From Nageia nagi (Eukaryota > Pinophyta): DNA of 64,000 bases. The stretch lies in NCBI GenBank assembly GCA_050084985.1, contig JBITNC010000002.1:21452001-21516000 (forward strand), read 5' to 3'. The position numbers and the translations under genes are program-made. The notes under the pieces were generated by a model. The model made no database searches and was not told where the DNA came from. It was given only the letters and a program-made list of their open reading frames with translations. Shown one piece after another: positions 35,503-48,053 of the stretch; position 1 is the first letter of the stretch, and every line of letters begins with the position of its first letter.

Positions 35503-38500
35503 ATGGTTGAAACCTTCATACCTAAGCATATACTCAACGGTTCCAACTTCGGCATATGGGAACCTCGTATGAAAGCTAAATTACAAGCAAGGAAGCTATG
35601 GCAGATAGTTAATGAAGACTTGGTAGCTCCTACAGATGAGAAGGCTCTTGAAATCTACAACTCAAAGAATGAGTTAGCAACTTCAATGATTTATCGTGCA
35701 GTTTCAAATGACGTACTTCTCATGATCTCTTCTTTAACATCAGCAAAGGAAGCTTGGGATAGGCTGAAGAAAATTTACCTTGGGTCAAAATTTTCAAGGT
35801 TCACTATTTTACAAAAGTTGTTGCAATATCGTCAAGGTGAAGATGAAAGTGCTTCTATTTACTTGAACAAAATCATTGACCTCAGGACACAACTGGTTGG
35901 CTGTGGGTGCAACTGGATCAATGATGAGTTCATGGTCTTCATCATTCTTCAAAGCCTTTCTACAAAATTTAGTAACTTTGTCACGGTTATGGAAACTAGG
36001 CTCGATGATGAAGAAGATGTCATCTCTCTTGATAACCTTTCTAGACTCCTTTTGAAGCATGAGGAAACTTTGAATAAGAAAATGTTGAACCTTTCTCCAA
36101 AGGACAATAGCATTGCTCTAGGAGCAACCAAAACTCCTTTCAAGAAGAAGTTCAATCATTATAAATTCAAAGATAACATATCCTCATCTACCTTCAGGAA
36201 GCATGGCAACTTCAAGCAAAGGAATGACAAAGTTGGATCAAGCAATCCAACACCTAAGGAAAAGCTTGATGGAAATTGTAACTTTTGTGGCATCTTTGGG
36301 CACAAAGAGTATGATTATCGTAAAAATAAATTTGCTCAAAAAGACAAAAGAAATTCAAATGTGAAAAATTTCTATAATAAAAAGAAGAACAAGCATGCTG
36401 CTACTGTTGCCTACTACTCAATGACTCAAACTATTTCAAATGATTGGATTGTTGATTCAGGATGCACTAATCACATGTGTTATGAAAAGGATAAGTTTGA
36501 AAACTTTCATAAGTACAAGAAAGATGCAGTTATGATAGGTGATAATACAGTCCTTGATGTTCAACAAATAAGGAGTGTGAAGATTCATGGAAAGGTTCTT
36601 GATAATGTCTTTTATGTGCCTAAACTAAGGATGAATCTTATCTCCATAATTTAGATTACAAGGAAAGGATACTCATTTGAGTTTACCTCACACTCTTGGT
36701 GTGTTAAGAAAGGACTTGCCACCTTGATGAAAGGATCAGTAAAGGATGACCTTTATATTGTGGATCAAGTTCCTTCAAAGATATGTCTTGCTGCAAATGT
36801 TTGTTCAAAGGGTAATCTTTAGCATCAACGATTAGGGCACCTTAACCACAAGAGTATTCAAGATATGAAAAATCAAGAACTTGTGGAAGGTTTACCTAAT
36901 ATTTCACCCACAATTGGTCTCTATGAAAGTTGCATTCTAGGAAAGATGAATAGGCAAAAGTTTGAAAAAGATAAGGCAACTCGAGCTACTTGTCCTCTTC
37001 AACTTGTGCATTCAGATTGGATGGGTCCATTTCAGACTAAGTCTCTAAGGGGAGCTTCTTATGTTCTAACCTTCATTGATGACTTCACCAGGATGACATT
37101 TGGTTATCTACTTGAGCACAAGGATCAAACTTTTGACAGGTTTAAAGACTTCAAGGCTCTTGTTGAAAATCAAACTGATTTTAAGATCAAGATGCTAAGA
37201 TTTGATAATGGGGGTGAGTATAATAGTAATGAGTTTAACGACTATTGTGTTAAACATGGGATCAAGTGACAATTCACAATCGCTTACACCCCTCAACAAA
37301 ATGGAGTTGCTGAAAGGAAGAATCAAACCATTATGGAAATGGCAAGGTGCATGTTGGGTAACCTTCCTAGTTTCTTATGGGGTGAAGCTGTTCACATTGC
37401 TATTCACACCCTAAATAGGTATCCTACTAAAGCAGTTGAAGGTAAAACTCCGTATGAAGCATGGACAGGAAAGAAACCTAACATCTCACACTTTAGGGTC
37501 TTCGGTTGTGATGCATTTGCCTTCATTACCTCAGAGAAAAGAAAGAAGTTGGATAAAAGATAAGAAAAATGCATCTTTGTAGGGTATGATAATCAACATA
37601 GAGGTTACAGGATCTACTCCTCATCCCATAAAATAGTCTTTATTTCTAGGGATGTCAAGTTCAATGAACTTCCTGATGATACGACTTCTCATGTTGAGGT
37701 GTCTGATTCAAATGATTCTACGTTTGCACCTAACTGGTTGGATGATAATGTAGGGAAGTCACCATAAGAGCAAAATTCTCCAGCTCAGAGAATTACAAGG
37801 AGTATGACCTTGAATAAATCTTTATTTACCAAAATTGATAATACGAATGAGCCATCAACCTTCAAAGAAGCTTCCAAGTAAGAGTGTTGGATGGAAGCTA
37901 TGAAAGTTGAGTATGAGGTGCTCATGAAAAATGAAACTTGAGATTTGGTTCCTTATCCCAATGAGAAAAAATGTGATTGGAAATAAATGGATATACAAGG
38001 TCAAGTACAATTCTGATGGAGAAATTGAAAAATACAAAGCAAGGTTAGTGGCCAAAGGATTCACTCAGAAATATGGTATTGATTATGAGGAAACCTTTGC
38101 TCCTATGGCTAAGATGCCTACTATCAGGATAATCCTTGCTCTTTCTGCAGCTCAAGGATGGAAAGTTTTTCAACTTGATGTCAAGAGTGCATTTCTCAAT
38201 GGTGAATTAGATGTAGAAATCTACATGGATCAACCAGAAGGATTTATTCCAGAAGGTAAAGAGTCTTGTGTGCAAGCTAAAGAAGTCATTGTATGGACTT
38301 AAGCAAGCACCTAGAGCATGGTATAAGAAAATTTTAGGATTCTTTGCAGATATTGGTTTTTTCAAGTGCTTCTCTGACTCAGATCTCTATGTACTCAATC
38401 AAGGAAAAGACGTGGTCTTAATTCTCCTTTATGTGGATGATCTTCTCATAACTGGCAATCATATTGAAATCATCCAAGAGTGCATATCCAAACTGAAGGC

Positions 38501-39395
38501 AATATTTGAAATGACTGATCTAGGTCTATTGCATTACTATCTTGGGATGCAAGTATACCAACACAAAGATTGTACTTATCTTAGTCAATCTAAGTATATA
38601 TCAGACATCTTGCAAAAGTTTGGAATGGAGAAGTGTAGATATGCTGCAATACCTATTTCTCCTGGAATCGTTGTATCTTTGAGCTCAGATTCTCAGTTGG
38701 CTGATGCTACAGTTTATAGGCAATTAATCGATAGTCTTCTTTATCTGACTATCTCTCGACCTGATATTACCTTTGCAATGAATCTGATGGCACGATTCAT
38801 GCAAAAACCATATGTTGAACACCTCAATGCTGTTAAGCAAATTTTGAGGTATGTGGTAGGGACAAAGGATCTTGCTCTTAAGTATTCTAAAGTGCCCTCG
38901 ATTGTTCTCTTTGGGTTCTTAGATTCTGATTATGGGGGAGATAGAGATGACAGAAAATCAACCTCTGCATATGTGTTCAGCATTGGTTCAGGTGCTATCT
39001 CTTGGGCTTCTAAGAAGAAACCTACTGTGACTCTTTCTACCACTGAAGCTGAATATCGAGCCATGTCTGTTGTCGCCCAAGAAGCTATTTAGCTGAGGCA
39101 TCTTCTGAATGAAATTGGGTATGCGCAAAATGGCCCATCTCTTATTTCTTCAGATAATCAATCGGCTATCTCTTTGGCTAAGAATCCTATGTTCCATCAA
39201 AGAACCAAGCATGTGGAAATCCAAGCCCATTTTATTAGGGAGAAGGTTCTAGATGACATCATACACTTGGAGTATTGTCCATCTACTGAAAACTCTGCTA
39301 ATTTATTCACCAAGCCCCTTCTTGAAGCTCAGTTCAGCAAGCTTAGGGATTCTCTCGGGTTGGTGAAGTTGCCCTCAAGGGGGAGTGAAGTTTGA
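35503..39395 (+). pseudogene. Element D copia gag-pol, broken
   Basis: Polyprotein relic from ATG 35503 (MVETFIPKHILNGSNFGIWE) to the stop after LPSRGSEV at 39395. Gag is followed by a zinc knuckle CNFCGIFGHKEYDY lacking the last Cys (about 36277-36318), protease DWIVDSGCTNHMCYE, integrase (HSDWMGPF, FIDDFTRMTFGYL, FDNGGEYNSNEF, TPQQNGVAERKN), RT with LLYVDDLLITGN (about 38430) and RNase H with DSDYGGDRDDRKS. Stops lie at 36652 (TAG), about 36820, 37267, 37561, 37765, 37877, 37938 and 39090, with frameshifts near 37965 and 38270. Most stops fit C-to-T or G-to-A changes (CAA, CGA and TGG codons). Confidence 0.94.
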
Positions 39396-39459
39396 ACTTT
39401 TGTTAGTGATGACAACTTCACCTCTAAGAGGCTCTTTTGTTGTTGTTATATAGTGTGTG

Positions 39460-39995
39460 TTGATTATGATATACCTCCGTGGTAAGTTTACTCTGTGTGA
39501 GAAACTTGTTGTACATTTTATACCTTTATGGTAAGTTTGCTCTGCGTGAGAAACTTGTTGTACATTTTATACCTTCATGGTAAGTTTACTCTACGTGAGA
39601 AACTTGTTGTACATTTTATACCTCCGTGGTAAGTTTACTCTGCATGAGAAACTTGTTGTACACTTTATACCTCTGTGGTAAGTTTACTCTACGTGAGAAA
39701 CTTATTGTACATTTTATACCTTTGTGGTAAGTTTGCTCTGCGTGAGAAACTTGTTGTACATTTTATACCTCCGTGGTAATTTTGCTCTGTGTGAGAAACT
39801 TGTTGTACATTTTATACCTCTCTGGTAAGTTTGCTTTGCATGAGAAACTTATTGTACAATTTTTTGAGCATATAATTAATATACCTCCGTGGTAAGTTTG
39901 CTCTACGTGAGGAACTTGTTGTACATTTTATACCTCCGTGGTAAGTTTGCTCTGCGTGAGAAACTTGTTGTACAATTTTTCATGCTCTATTAATA
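39460..39995 (+). repeat. 49-bp minisatellite in the 3' non-coding region of element D
   Basis: About ten copies of a 49-bp unit containing ATACCTCCGTGGTAAGTTT, CTCTGCGTGAGAAACTTGTT and GTACATTTT. Copies begin near 39506, 39555, 39604, 39653 and so on. Two copies carry a longer spacer. The same unit occurs in E (about 5-6 copies) and A (about one). Confidence 0.95.
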
Positions 39996-40451
39996 ATCAA
40001 CACATGTCTATATACAACAAGTGACTATGAGTGATAGCTTGGCATCTCCGTGATGACTTATAGTGCACCATTGATCAGTTATTTATAAGATGGCATTATT
40101 TGATTCTCTTATTTGAATATATGATGCATCTAACTAATTTTGTTCATGAGTTGCTTGTAGCATGTAGGATCTTCTTCAGAAATGCAGGTTACTCACCTTG
40201 TGTAAGCAAGCTCATGGAGACTCACATATCAGCTTAAAGTTGATTGACTACTATGTACAGTGAAACTAGTTGTGGTTAATGATTGTATTGTAAACCATTT
40301 TGTCAAATGGTAATGTAGTGAGTCTCAATCTAGTTCTCAAAAAAGATTCTCAAATATGTAAATATTCTCATCTCCACTTGTATCTCTATGGAGGAGAACT
40401 CTCTCTTACTCTCTCTCTTCTCTCTTCTACGCTCTATCCCAATATTGCATT
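39996..40451 (+). other. 3' non-coding region of element D
   Basis: Between the minisatellite and the PPT; alignable with 52850-53290 of E (minus) and 3870-4440 of A (minus). No coding signal. Confidence 0.6.
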
Positions 40452-40460
40452 AAGGGGGAG

Positions 40461-40950
40461 TGTTAGAATTTGTAATGAAATATTATGAATATCTAAACTC
40501 CTTATAAATTCAATTAATCACTTAAAGGATATGTAGATACCTTAAGGGATTAATTGAATTCTTTATTATGTAGACTTTGACCTTACCATGTGGTTAGTTG
40601 GTAGGTTAAAGTTAGGTGATACATTTATTGTAACCCTAACCTTACCCTTGGGTTAAAGGGAGGTTAGGGAGGTGCTCTCATGCTATAAATAGAGGGCCTC
40701 TCCTCTTGTAACATAACTAAGATTTGGAGTAAGATTACTCTACTAGTTTATGTAGAAGAGAAAGAGAATTGTAGTAAGAGGTGCATAGATTGAGAATTGA
40801 GAACTAGTTGTGGATGTACTCCCAAGGAGGGAGGAATCACATTATATTTTTGTTATCTTGTGTGAATGGTGTTATTAACTTTTAGATGTTGTATGATTGA
40901 GTTTCCTATAGTATTGGACCTTGAGGATTAGTGTAGTTCTAATTCCTTCA
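40461..40950 (+). repeat. 3' LTR of element D
   Basis: 490 bp, partner of 31866-32355. It is preceded by the PPT GCATTAAGGGGGAG. Confidence 0.96.
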
Positions 40951-42405
40951 CTTTATCATTCTCTAAGGCCTTTCTTCAAAGTTTTGTAACTTTGTGATGG
41001 TAATTGAGACAAAGCTTGATGATGAAGAAAAAGTCTTCTCCTTTGAGAATCTTTCTAAGCTCCTTTTGAAGCATAAAAAACTCCTTAACAAAAAGGTGTT
41101 GATTTCTTTAGGATAATAATGTTGCTCTTGGAGCAACCAAAACTCCTTTCAAAAAGAAGTTCAACCATCAAAAGAAAACCCATCCTTATTCCTCCAAAAG
41201 GTTTGAGAAAAGAGGCATTGACAATAATAGGAACAACAACAACAGTGAAAGAAATAACAACAACAACAACCACTTAAAACAAAGAGATAGAAAAGGAAAA
41301 GCAAATAATCCAAATCCTAAGGTAAACTTTGATGAAAATTGTAATTATTATGGCATCCAAGGTCACAAAGAAGTTAATTTCTACAAAAAGAAAAAAAAGA
41401 GAAAAAAAGTAATGGAAATGTAAAAAGCTTTAAGGGAAAGAAGAATATTCAAGCTGATTTTATTGTAGTGCTCTACTTCATGTCTTGCACTTTTTCATCT
41501 GATTGGATGGTTAATTCTTGTTGCACTAATCACCTATGCTTTGAGAAAGATAAGTTTGAAAACTTTCACAAGTATAAGAAAGATGCAGTTATGATAGGTG
41601 ATAACTCTATCCTTGAAGTCAAAGGAATTGGGAGTGTGTTGATTCACGGGAAGGTTATTGATAATGTTCTCTATGTTCTTAAGCTAAGGATGAACCTTCT
41701 CTCCATGATCCAAGTTACAAGGAAAGGGTACTCATTTGAGTTCAACTCATAATCTTGGTGCATAAAGAAAGGTCTTGCCATAATGGTTAAAGGGTCACTG
41801 AAAGATGATCTATACATTATGGATCAAGTTCCAATAAAGATGCATCTTACTACAAGTGTGTGTTCTAGAAGTAATATTTAGCACCATCATTTAGGGCACC
41901 TTAATTATAAGAGTATTCAATTCATGAAATACCAAGAAGTTGAGGAAGGTTTTCCTTTAATTTCACCTTCAATTGGTCTATGTGAGAAGTGCATCCTTGG
42001 CAAGATACATAAACAAAGATTTGAAAATGATAAGGTAGTAAGAGCATCTCAACCACTTCAACTTGTGTATTCAGATTTGATGGGTCCATTTCAGACTAAG
42101 TTGCTTGGGGTAGCATCTTACGTCTTAACCTTCATTGATGACTTTAGTAGGATGACCTTTGGGTATCTACTTCAACATAAAGACCAAACTTTTGAGAGTT
42201 TTAAGGATTTTAAGGTCTTAGTTGAGAATCAAAATAACCTTAAAATTAAGATGTTGAGATCAGATAATGGAGGAGAATACAATAGCAATGGGTTCAATGA
42301 CTATTGTATGAAGTATGTAATCAAGAGGTAGTTTATAATTCCTTACATGCCTCAATAGAATTGTGTTATCAAAAGGAAAAATAGAACAGTTATAGAGATG
42401 GCTAG
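40951..42405 (+). pseudogene. Element C gag-protease-integrase, 3' continuation
   Basis: Continues C after element D, from the end of gag (an Asn-rich run about 41218-41275) through a decayed zinc knuckle in which two Cys are lost (CNYYGIQGHKEVNFYK), a protease relic (SDWMVNSCCTNH, so the catalytic DSG is lost), and integrase with FIDDFSRMTFGYLLQ and RSDNGGEYNSNG. It ends at 42405, where F inserts just past the integrase core. It is heavily mutated. Confidence 0.92.
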
Positions 42406-42923
42406 TGTTGATTAGTATAGCGTAACCTCAAAGGGTTTATTCTACTCATGTTCATTGCTTGCAATTGTAGGTTTCTTGAAAGAGCAGAAGGTGGTGGGGA
42501 TGCGCTCATTTTGGTTTTTTGCTCAATCTTTGATTTATAGGTCGGTTCCTATCTATATTTAAAGTCAAAAGTAACAGGAAAGAAATGAAAGGATAAAGAG
42601 TTATAAGAAAGAGACAAGTAAATAAAAAGAGCTAAAATAAGAAATATACAACTCAAACATTGCAACACAGGTAGCAATCCATAGCCAAGATTAATAATAT
42701 CAAACTATCTCGCACCTAGGGTCTTACAATCATAATACATAGACATAATTTGAAGAAAACATTTCACATCATAACATCCACAAAAGTAATAAATAGCCAC
42801 TTTGTTGCAAGAGGGCAAAGCATTGTCTATTTGTATTATCATATGTGAATAGATCTTACAAATTTGGGCAAATTTACTAAAATGTTCGACCTTTTTGATC
42901 TCTAAAAGTTAGTTATTTATACA
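42406..42923 (-). repeat. Putative 3' LTR of element F
   Basis: 518 bp, TGTTGATTAG...TTATACA on the plus strand, with TG...CA ends. It abuts a C-rich tract (the PPT in minus orientation) at one side and C integrase sequence (GCTAG) at the other. The partner LTR is not in the window, so the edges rest on the motifs only. Confidence 0.7.
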
Positions 42924-42945
42924 ACTTCCCCCCCTCCTTGGGTGG
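42924..42945 (-). other. Polypurine tract of element F
   Basis: On the minus strand CCAAGGAGGGGGGGAAG lies just before the 3' LTR. Confidence 0.7.
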
Positions 42946-44299
42946 TTGGGTTTCATTAATATACATAATTGCTTGCATTGAATGAAATAACTAAAATAAT
43001 GCTATTTACATAAATACTACAACTATGTTAGATTACATAGTGAATAAGTACCAACAACATGACTATCTTTTGTACTTTCTAAACAGCCATGTCCATAGAG
43101 CCGTAATCCTTCTAACATGTCATTGAGTGCTCCTTCTTCAGCTCTGTAGCTGATTAAAGATAGTACTATAGTTATCTAAGTATTTATTTAATTGTAAATT
43201 GATGGGTATGATTTGGTACTATGCTCTATCAGCTATTATATAATTCTTTACAATCTTTGTAATCTCTATTGTAGATGTCAATAATTAGAGTAATGGTGGT
43301 TGATGGACATTATGTTAGCTTGGTTTAAGAAAAAACTACCATTGTTATGTGAAAATGAGTTGGTGTTGACACATTAACATGGCCTCGAGGGTCAAACACT
43401 TAAGATAAAGTGGACCTAGGTGTCCTTTCTTATGCATTACTCTTACCTTTGCTTGTTATGTTCTATGTTCTTCATTCAAGCTTTATTAATGATCTAACCC
43501 TTTTGGGACCCATTGATTTCAATCAAAAATCATGATGTCATCTCTTAGAATTGATGGGCTTTGGTTGATGTCTTCATAAATCTTCACCCGCTATTGCTTT
43601 TTTCGAAACCTACTGATTTCAATCAAAAACTATGATATCATCACTCAAAATCAATGGGCTCTGTTGATGATTTGGCTCTTTTAGGATCTGCTAATTTTAG
43701 TCAAAAACTATGATGTCATCTCTAAGAATTAATGGGCTCTTTTTGATGTATTCATAAATCTTCACCCACCATTGCTTATTCCAAGACCTGCTAATTTTAA
43801 TAAAAAAACTATGACATCATCACTTAGAATTATGGGCTCTATTTCATGTCTTGGATCTAAATTTACGCAAGTCCTAGACACTTGTGTCAATAATTCTTGA
43901 ACACTTTAAGAGAATAAATATAACTCCTAAACATTCTTATATGCATAACTCTTGGGTATTCTTGTTTACAATTCTCTGAAGTACTCTTAAGAAAATAACA
44001 TAACTCTCGAGTAGTTTTATTTACAAAACTGACACTCTAAGAGAAAGAAATGAGAAGAGGAGGGATTAACAAGAATGAAAGAGTACAAGAATTTACAACT
44101 CATGGAGACTCTAAGAGAATAATATTCCTCTCGAACACTCTTATATACATAACTCTCGAGCACTAAAGAATAAAAGAATAAAGAATAATTTAGAATTACC
44201 CCAATTTAGAGTGTAATTCTAAAAGAATACAATCTTCTAACAGCTCTATGGGATCTTTGCCTACTAGAGAATAAAACCCTCTAATTACTGCTTCCAATA
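42946..44299 (-). other. 3' non-coding region of element F
   Basis: No clear coding. It contains a tandem array (43500-43865) and a stretch rich in CTCTCGAG/CTCTAAGAG-like short repeats (about 43880-44170). Confidence 0.5.
43500..43865. repeat. Tandem array in element F, about four ~90-bp units
   Basis: Recurring strings ATTTCAATCAAAAA, ATGATGTCATCTCT and AATTGATGGGCTCT at about 80-100 bp spacing, diverged. Confidence 0.75.
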
Positions 44300-47200
44300 G
44301 CTTGTATAGAAGTAGACTTGGTAGAGGTCTCAACCGTTGTAATCAGCTCTAACAACAGGAATGGTTGCATCTTACTATTTAGATCATTGAGATCTTTATA
44401 GTAAATCTATGATAAGACAGGGGATGTCTTAATCTTTGTTGTATCTATTTTAAACCCTATTAGAACATTATCTAGCCTTCCAGCATGCAAAAATCTTGTA
44501 ATTGCTTCCTAAGCCAACTCATTTATTTGTTGTAAGTCTGAGATTTGCTTATAAATAAAAGATTGTTCAAACAACTAAATGGTATTGGCTACTCAATTGA
44601 TAGCACTACCCTGTACATTTTATTCTTCCAACAATTTGGGAGCCTTCATCTCAATCAAAGACTTAAAGAATTTGTTAATGAATCCCAACTCTATTATGAG
44701 CTGATGCTTATTAATATTCAAGCTAAACACCAAATTTTGGAGTTCACAAATATCTCAGATCTTTCTTTGATACAACTATCTTGGTTTGGGGGAGATTGCT
44801 GCTATGTCTTTTTCAGTTAAGACCCTTAAATGAGCATGCATTCTTTTCTATCCTAGGTGTATCTAGAGCTAGCTTATGGAGAGCAGTTTCAATATGGAAC
44901 CCTTGATTACCTGTATTATTTCTTCCTTAAGCAGATGCAAGTGTGATAATGTTATCATTCTGTCATCAACTTGATCCACTAAGGATTTTTTGAAATTCTT
45001 TATAAGCAATAACAACTTTGCATTATCATTAGATAAAAATTTATTTGTTACGATGATAGTTTGTAGCTCAGCCTTGACCTGTTGACCTTTTGAGCATTAA
45101 TGACTGCAACCTGAGCTTTGAGATTTTATATTATTTGATTCATAACATCTAGCTCAACTTTTCTTGTTGTTATGCTCTTATCAAACTTTAATTTCTGCTT
45201 ATCAAGCCTTGTAATCAATTCTTTATTTTTATTCTACAACCCAACTATTGGTTTATCTTTAAAGGAGCAGTCTTTCTTATATTGATCTATTTTCTTATTC
45301 AATTTTTCTATCTTAGTCTCCATTGCTTGAAGACTTTTACCAGCTACCATTGAAGTATGTAATAGGAATCTTAAATGGTTAATTATTGAAGTACTATGCA
45401 TATTTATATCTATTGTAGTTGTGGGAGTAATATCCAATTATCCTTTTTTGAGAGGCATTTGTGCTATTTTAATATCTCCCATTTTTGTTACCTTGCTCAA
45501 AACTCTTGACTATTACTTAGGAAGCACAGGAGACTTATTAACAAAAGTTGCCCAATTAATGGGCTCTACAATTTGTGTGAAAAAAATTGATTTTATTTCC
45601 TCTTGTGAGGCAGTAGGAATCAAAGAATGGGGAGTAGTAATTCCACCTGAAATAGATGTTTCAACCTGTTGGATAGGTTGTGATTGTTAGGGAGGTGTCA
45701 AGTCTTTGAACTTTTGTTTCTTGCTCTACCTCTTCCATGACCTTATCTTTATTCTTAGCTTTATCCATTGGGCCAAAGTATTTCTTTTTTTTTAGATTCA
45801 TCATTATCATCTCCCAATCCTCCTCTAGGTGTAGCTGCTATAGATCTACTAGTTTCAAGTATGCTTCCCCTACCTTGTTGAATTTGGGTTTTCTCCTTTT
45901 TCAAGGTTTGTTCTTGTGCTTGAGCTTCTTGTGTAACACTATTATCTACATATTGGGGCTCTCTTAACTCTTCTGTATCAAAAATTTCTACCTCTTTTGC
46001 CACCACCTTTGGAAATTATCTTATAGCCTCTGAAGATGAAGGTACAGTTGTTTATGACTATGACCATATCGTAGTGGTGCGAGGCTTTTTTATAGGCTTC
46101 TATTCTTTCTCTAGGATTTGTTATTTCTGAGCAAGGGTTTGTATTTTCCTTTTATTCTTTGGAGAAGGCTTTCAAGAAGAGGTGGTAGTGTCTGAAGGGT
46201 CTTGCTCTCCCTTCTTTGGAACCTCAACCATGCTAGATGGTTGTCCTACCTATATTGGCCTTGCTTCTATAATATATTTTCCTTGAAAATGAGGAGGAAA
46301 GGGATATCCTAACTCTAGCAAAGGATCTATAATATACTTAGCCTCCCAATACTTATCATATTTGAATTTTTCAAAGAATTAACTCTTTATGTGGTAATTT
46401 TTTATTGTATACTCAAATTTGAATTTTATAAAATAATGAATTTTATTTGGACCCTACCCAAGATTTCTTAACTAGGTGAGGACCTCTGGGTTGAGGATAA
46501 AATCTTGTCATTTATTTTTCTAGTTTCTATACTTCCTTATTCCCTCAAGGGCCATCCAAGCCTTATTCAGGGTATGAACTCCTAATCAGGGTACATTTCT
46601 ACTTCCTATTTAGTTTTATTTACAAAATATTTCATATGAGGTATACTATCATGGAAAAAAGCTGGATATTTTTTGTTTGACCTTATTACTTGGGTAATTT
46701 CTTCTGAAGAGTCATATATCCATGGAGCTTCCACCATATCTAATTTGAAATTATGTATAATGAATTGAGCTATACTATATTTACATCCTATTTCTAAAAG
46801 AGTAAAATTTTCAATGGAAGCTAGTATATCTACAATAGACTTAAAATTACCCTTGAACCCATGTTTGCTCTCTATAGCACAAATCTTCCTTCCCATTTCT
46901 ATTGAGTACAACTGGGGGGTTACATATTTGGATAATAAAAAAGATCTCTCAAAATAACCATAGCTGATTATCATGGTGTGGCTTCTTAAGAAGTACCAAT
47001 CACTGATTTTATTTCCTCCTTGTAGTTCCCTCATTATACTTTTGCACAGTCTACTGGGGAGTTTTTTTATCAAAATTTTTACTGCTGTTGCATAGAACTT
47101 ATCCATAAACTCATAGTAGGATCTATGCAAATTACTCAAAATTGGTATCATCAGGTCAATTGGTACTGGTGTAGCATTGGAACTCATTGGCTCAACTGGC

Positions 47201-48053
47201 AGCCTAGCCTCTATAAGTTTGTCAAGATTTTGATGGACGAAGAGCCACCAAAGATATGAAGAGTGTTTGAAGTCTAACTTCTCAATTTTCAATAGACACC
47301 TCTTTATTTCATTAGTAATGAAAGTTGAGAAGTCATAGTAGACATGAGCCTCTATAATATTATAAGCCATACATACCATGGCTTCATCTACTTCAATTTG
47401 GGTTTTCTTTCTCAAGATAACTACCAGTACCTGCAACACTTTTTCTATCTTTTTTTCTTTCAAATAGGGATATCTGATAGCTTGGCAAGAGTTTGGTCTT
47501 CCTGCTACCTTGATATCTTCCACTAATTCAGCTCAACATTTCACTTGACTAACATAAAAGTCATTCTTCTCTTTTTTAAATTAATTTATTTCTTAACATG
47601 AAAAGTTCAGTCTACTAGAATAGCAAATGCTTAGATGATGGAATCAGAAGAGTATTTTAGTACTGCTTCAAACTTTGGCTCTAATGCATCTCCCTCTTCT
47701 GGGTTCTTGAAAATTCGTATTTGGTAACCCTTTTGGTGATGTCTGTGTGCTAAGGAATATAACAGCTCAAGGCAAGTAAATGACTCATAGGGCACATAAT
47801 AAGCTAGGCCCTATTCAATCATGACGTTTCTTTTTGAATGAGCAAGTGACTTTTCCTTTTTGATCACCTTGTATGTCTTATGCTTTAAAAGAATGTGACT
47901 GGGGTTGGCTCTCCATGTTTCCATGTGATTGATCACCCCCATTTTAGTCTAGTTTATTCGTAGGGCATTCTCAAGATATTCTTCCTCCAAGGTCAAAAGG
48001 TTAGCATCGAGTTGATCTATTTTAGCTGCAAAGGATGAGTAAGAAGTTGCCAT
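44300..48053 (-). pseudogene. Long unrecognised ORF downstream of gypsy integrase (element F ORF3)
   Basis: Coding-like sequence of over 1,200 codons in the same direction as pol. A plausible ATG is at 48053 (MATSYSSFAAKIDQLDANLL). The best-preserved part, 46606-47523, is an uninterrupted 305-residue frame with KLDFKHSSYLWWLFVHQNLD and IPHMKYFVNKTK. Downstream come a Glu/Gln/Lys-rich hydrophilic part (45761-46006), a likely coiled coil (METKIEKLNKKIDQYKKD, 45234-45437) and further open stretches to about 44300. I see no zinc knuckle, transmembrane segment, protease or other motif I can name. Its position matches the env-like ORF of Athila elements, but nothing envelope-like is visible. It has many stops elsewhere. 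Confidence 0.6.

Larger units (their letters stand above)
31866..40950 (+). mobile_element. Copia element D, complete, nested in C; carries a host gene fragment
   Basis: Two 490-bp LTRs (31866-32355 and 40461-40950) lie between perfect CTTTA duplications (31861-31865, 40951-40955). The LTRs differ at about 5% of positions by eye. It contains a weakened PBS, a 3.1-kb leader with a DIS3/RRP44-like fragment, a broken gag-pol, a 49-bp minisatellite and a PPT (about 40452-40460). It is the same superfamily as A and C but a different LTR subfamily, shared with E. Confidence 0.96.
28235..42405 (+). mobile_element. Copia element C, split by D and by F
   Basis: Plus-strand copia element of the A subfamily. 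It has a 5' LTR at 28235-28744 (flanked left by ACTAG), a PBS, a 2.7-kb leader and gag from 31424. Gag is interrupted at 31865 by element D. It resumes at 40951 after the duplicated CTTTA and runs through protease and the start of integrase until element F inserts at 42406 (flank GCTAG). RT, RNase H and the 3' LTR are beyond the window. Confidence 0.92.

Noticed and set aside
39460-39995. CRISPR-like array from the regular 49-bp repeats
   Set aside because: The units are contiguous tandem repeats without unique spacers, within a plant retrotransposon.
46606-47523. Reading this frame as a free-standing host gene
   Set aside because: It is on the same strand and directly downstream of gypsy integrase, before the PPT and LTR, so an element ORF is the simpler explanation.
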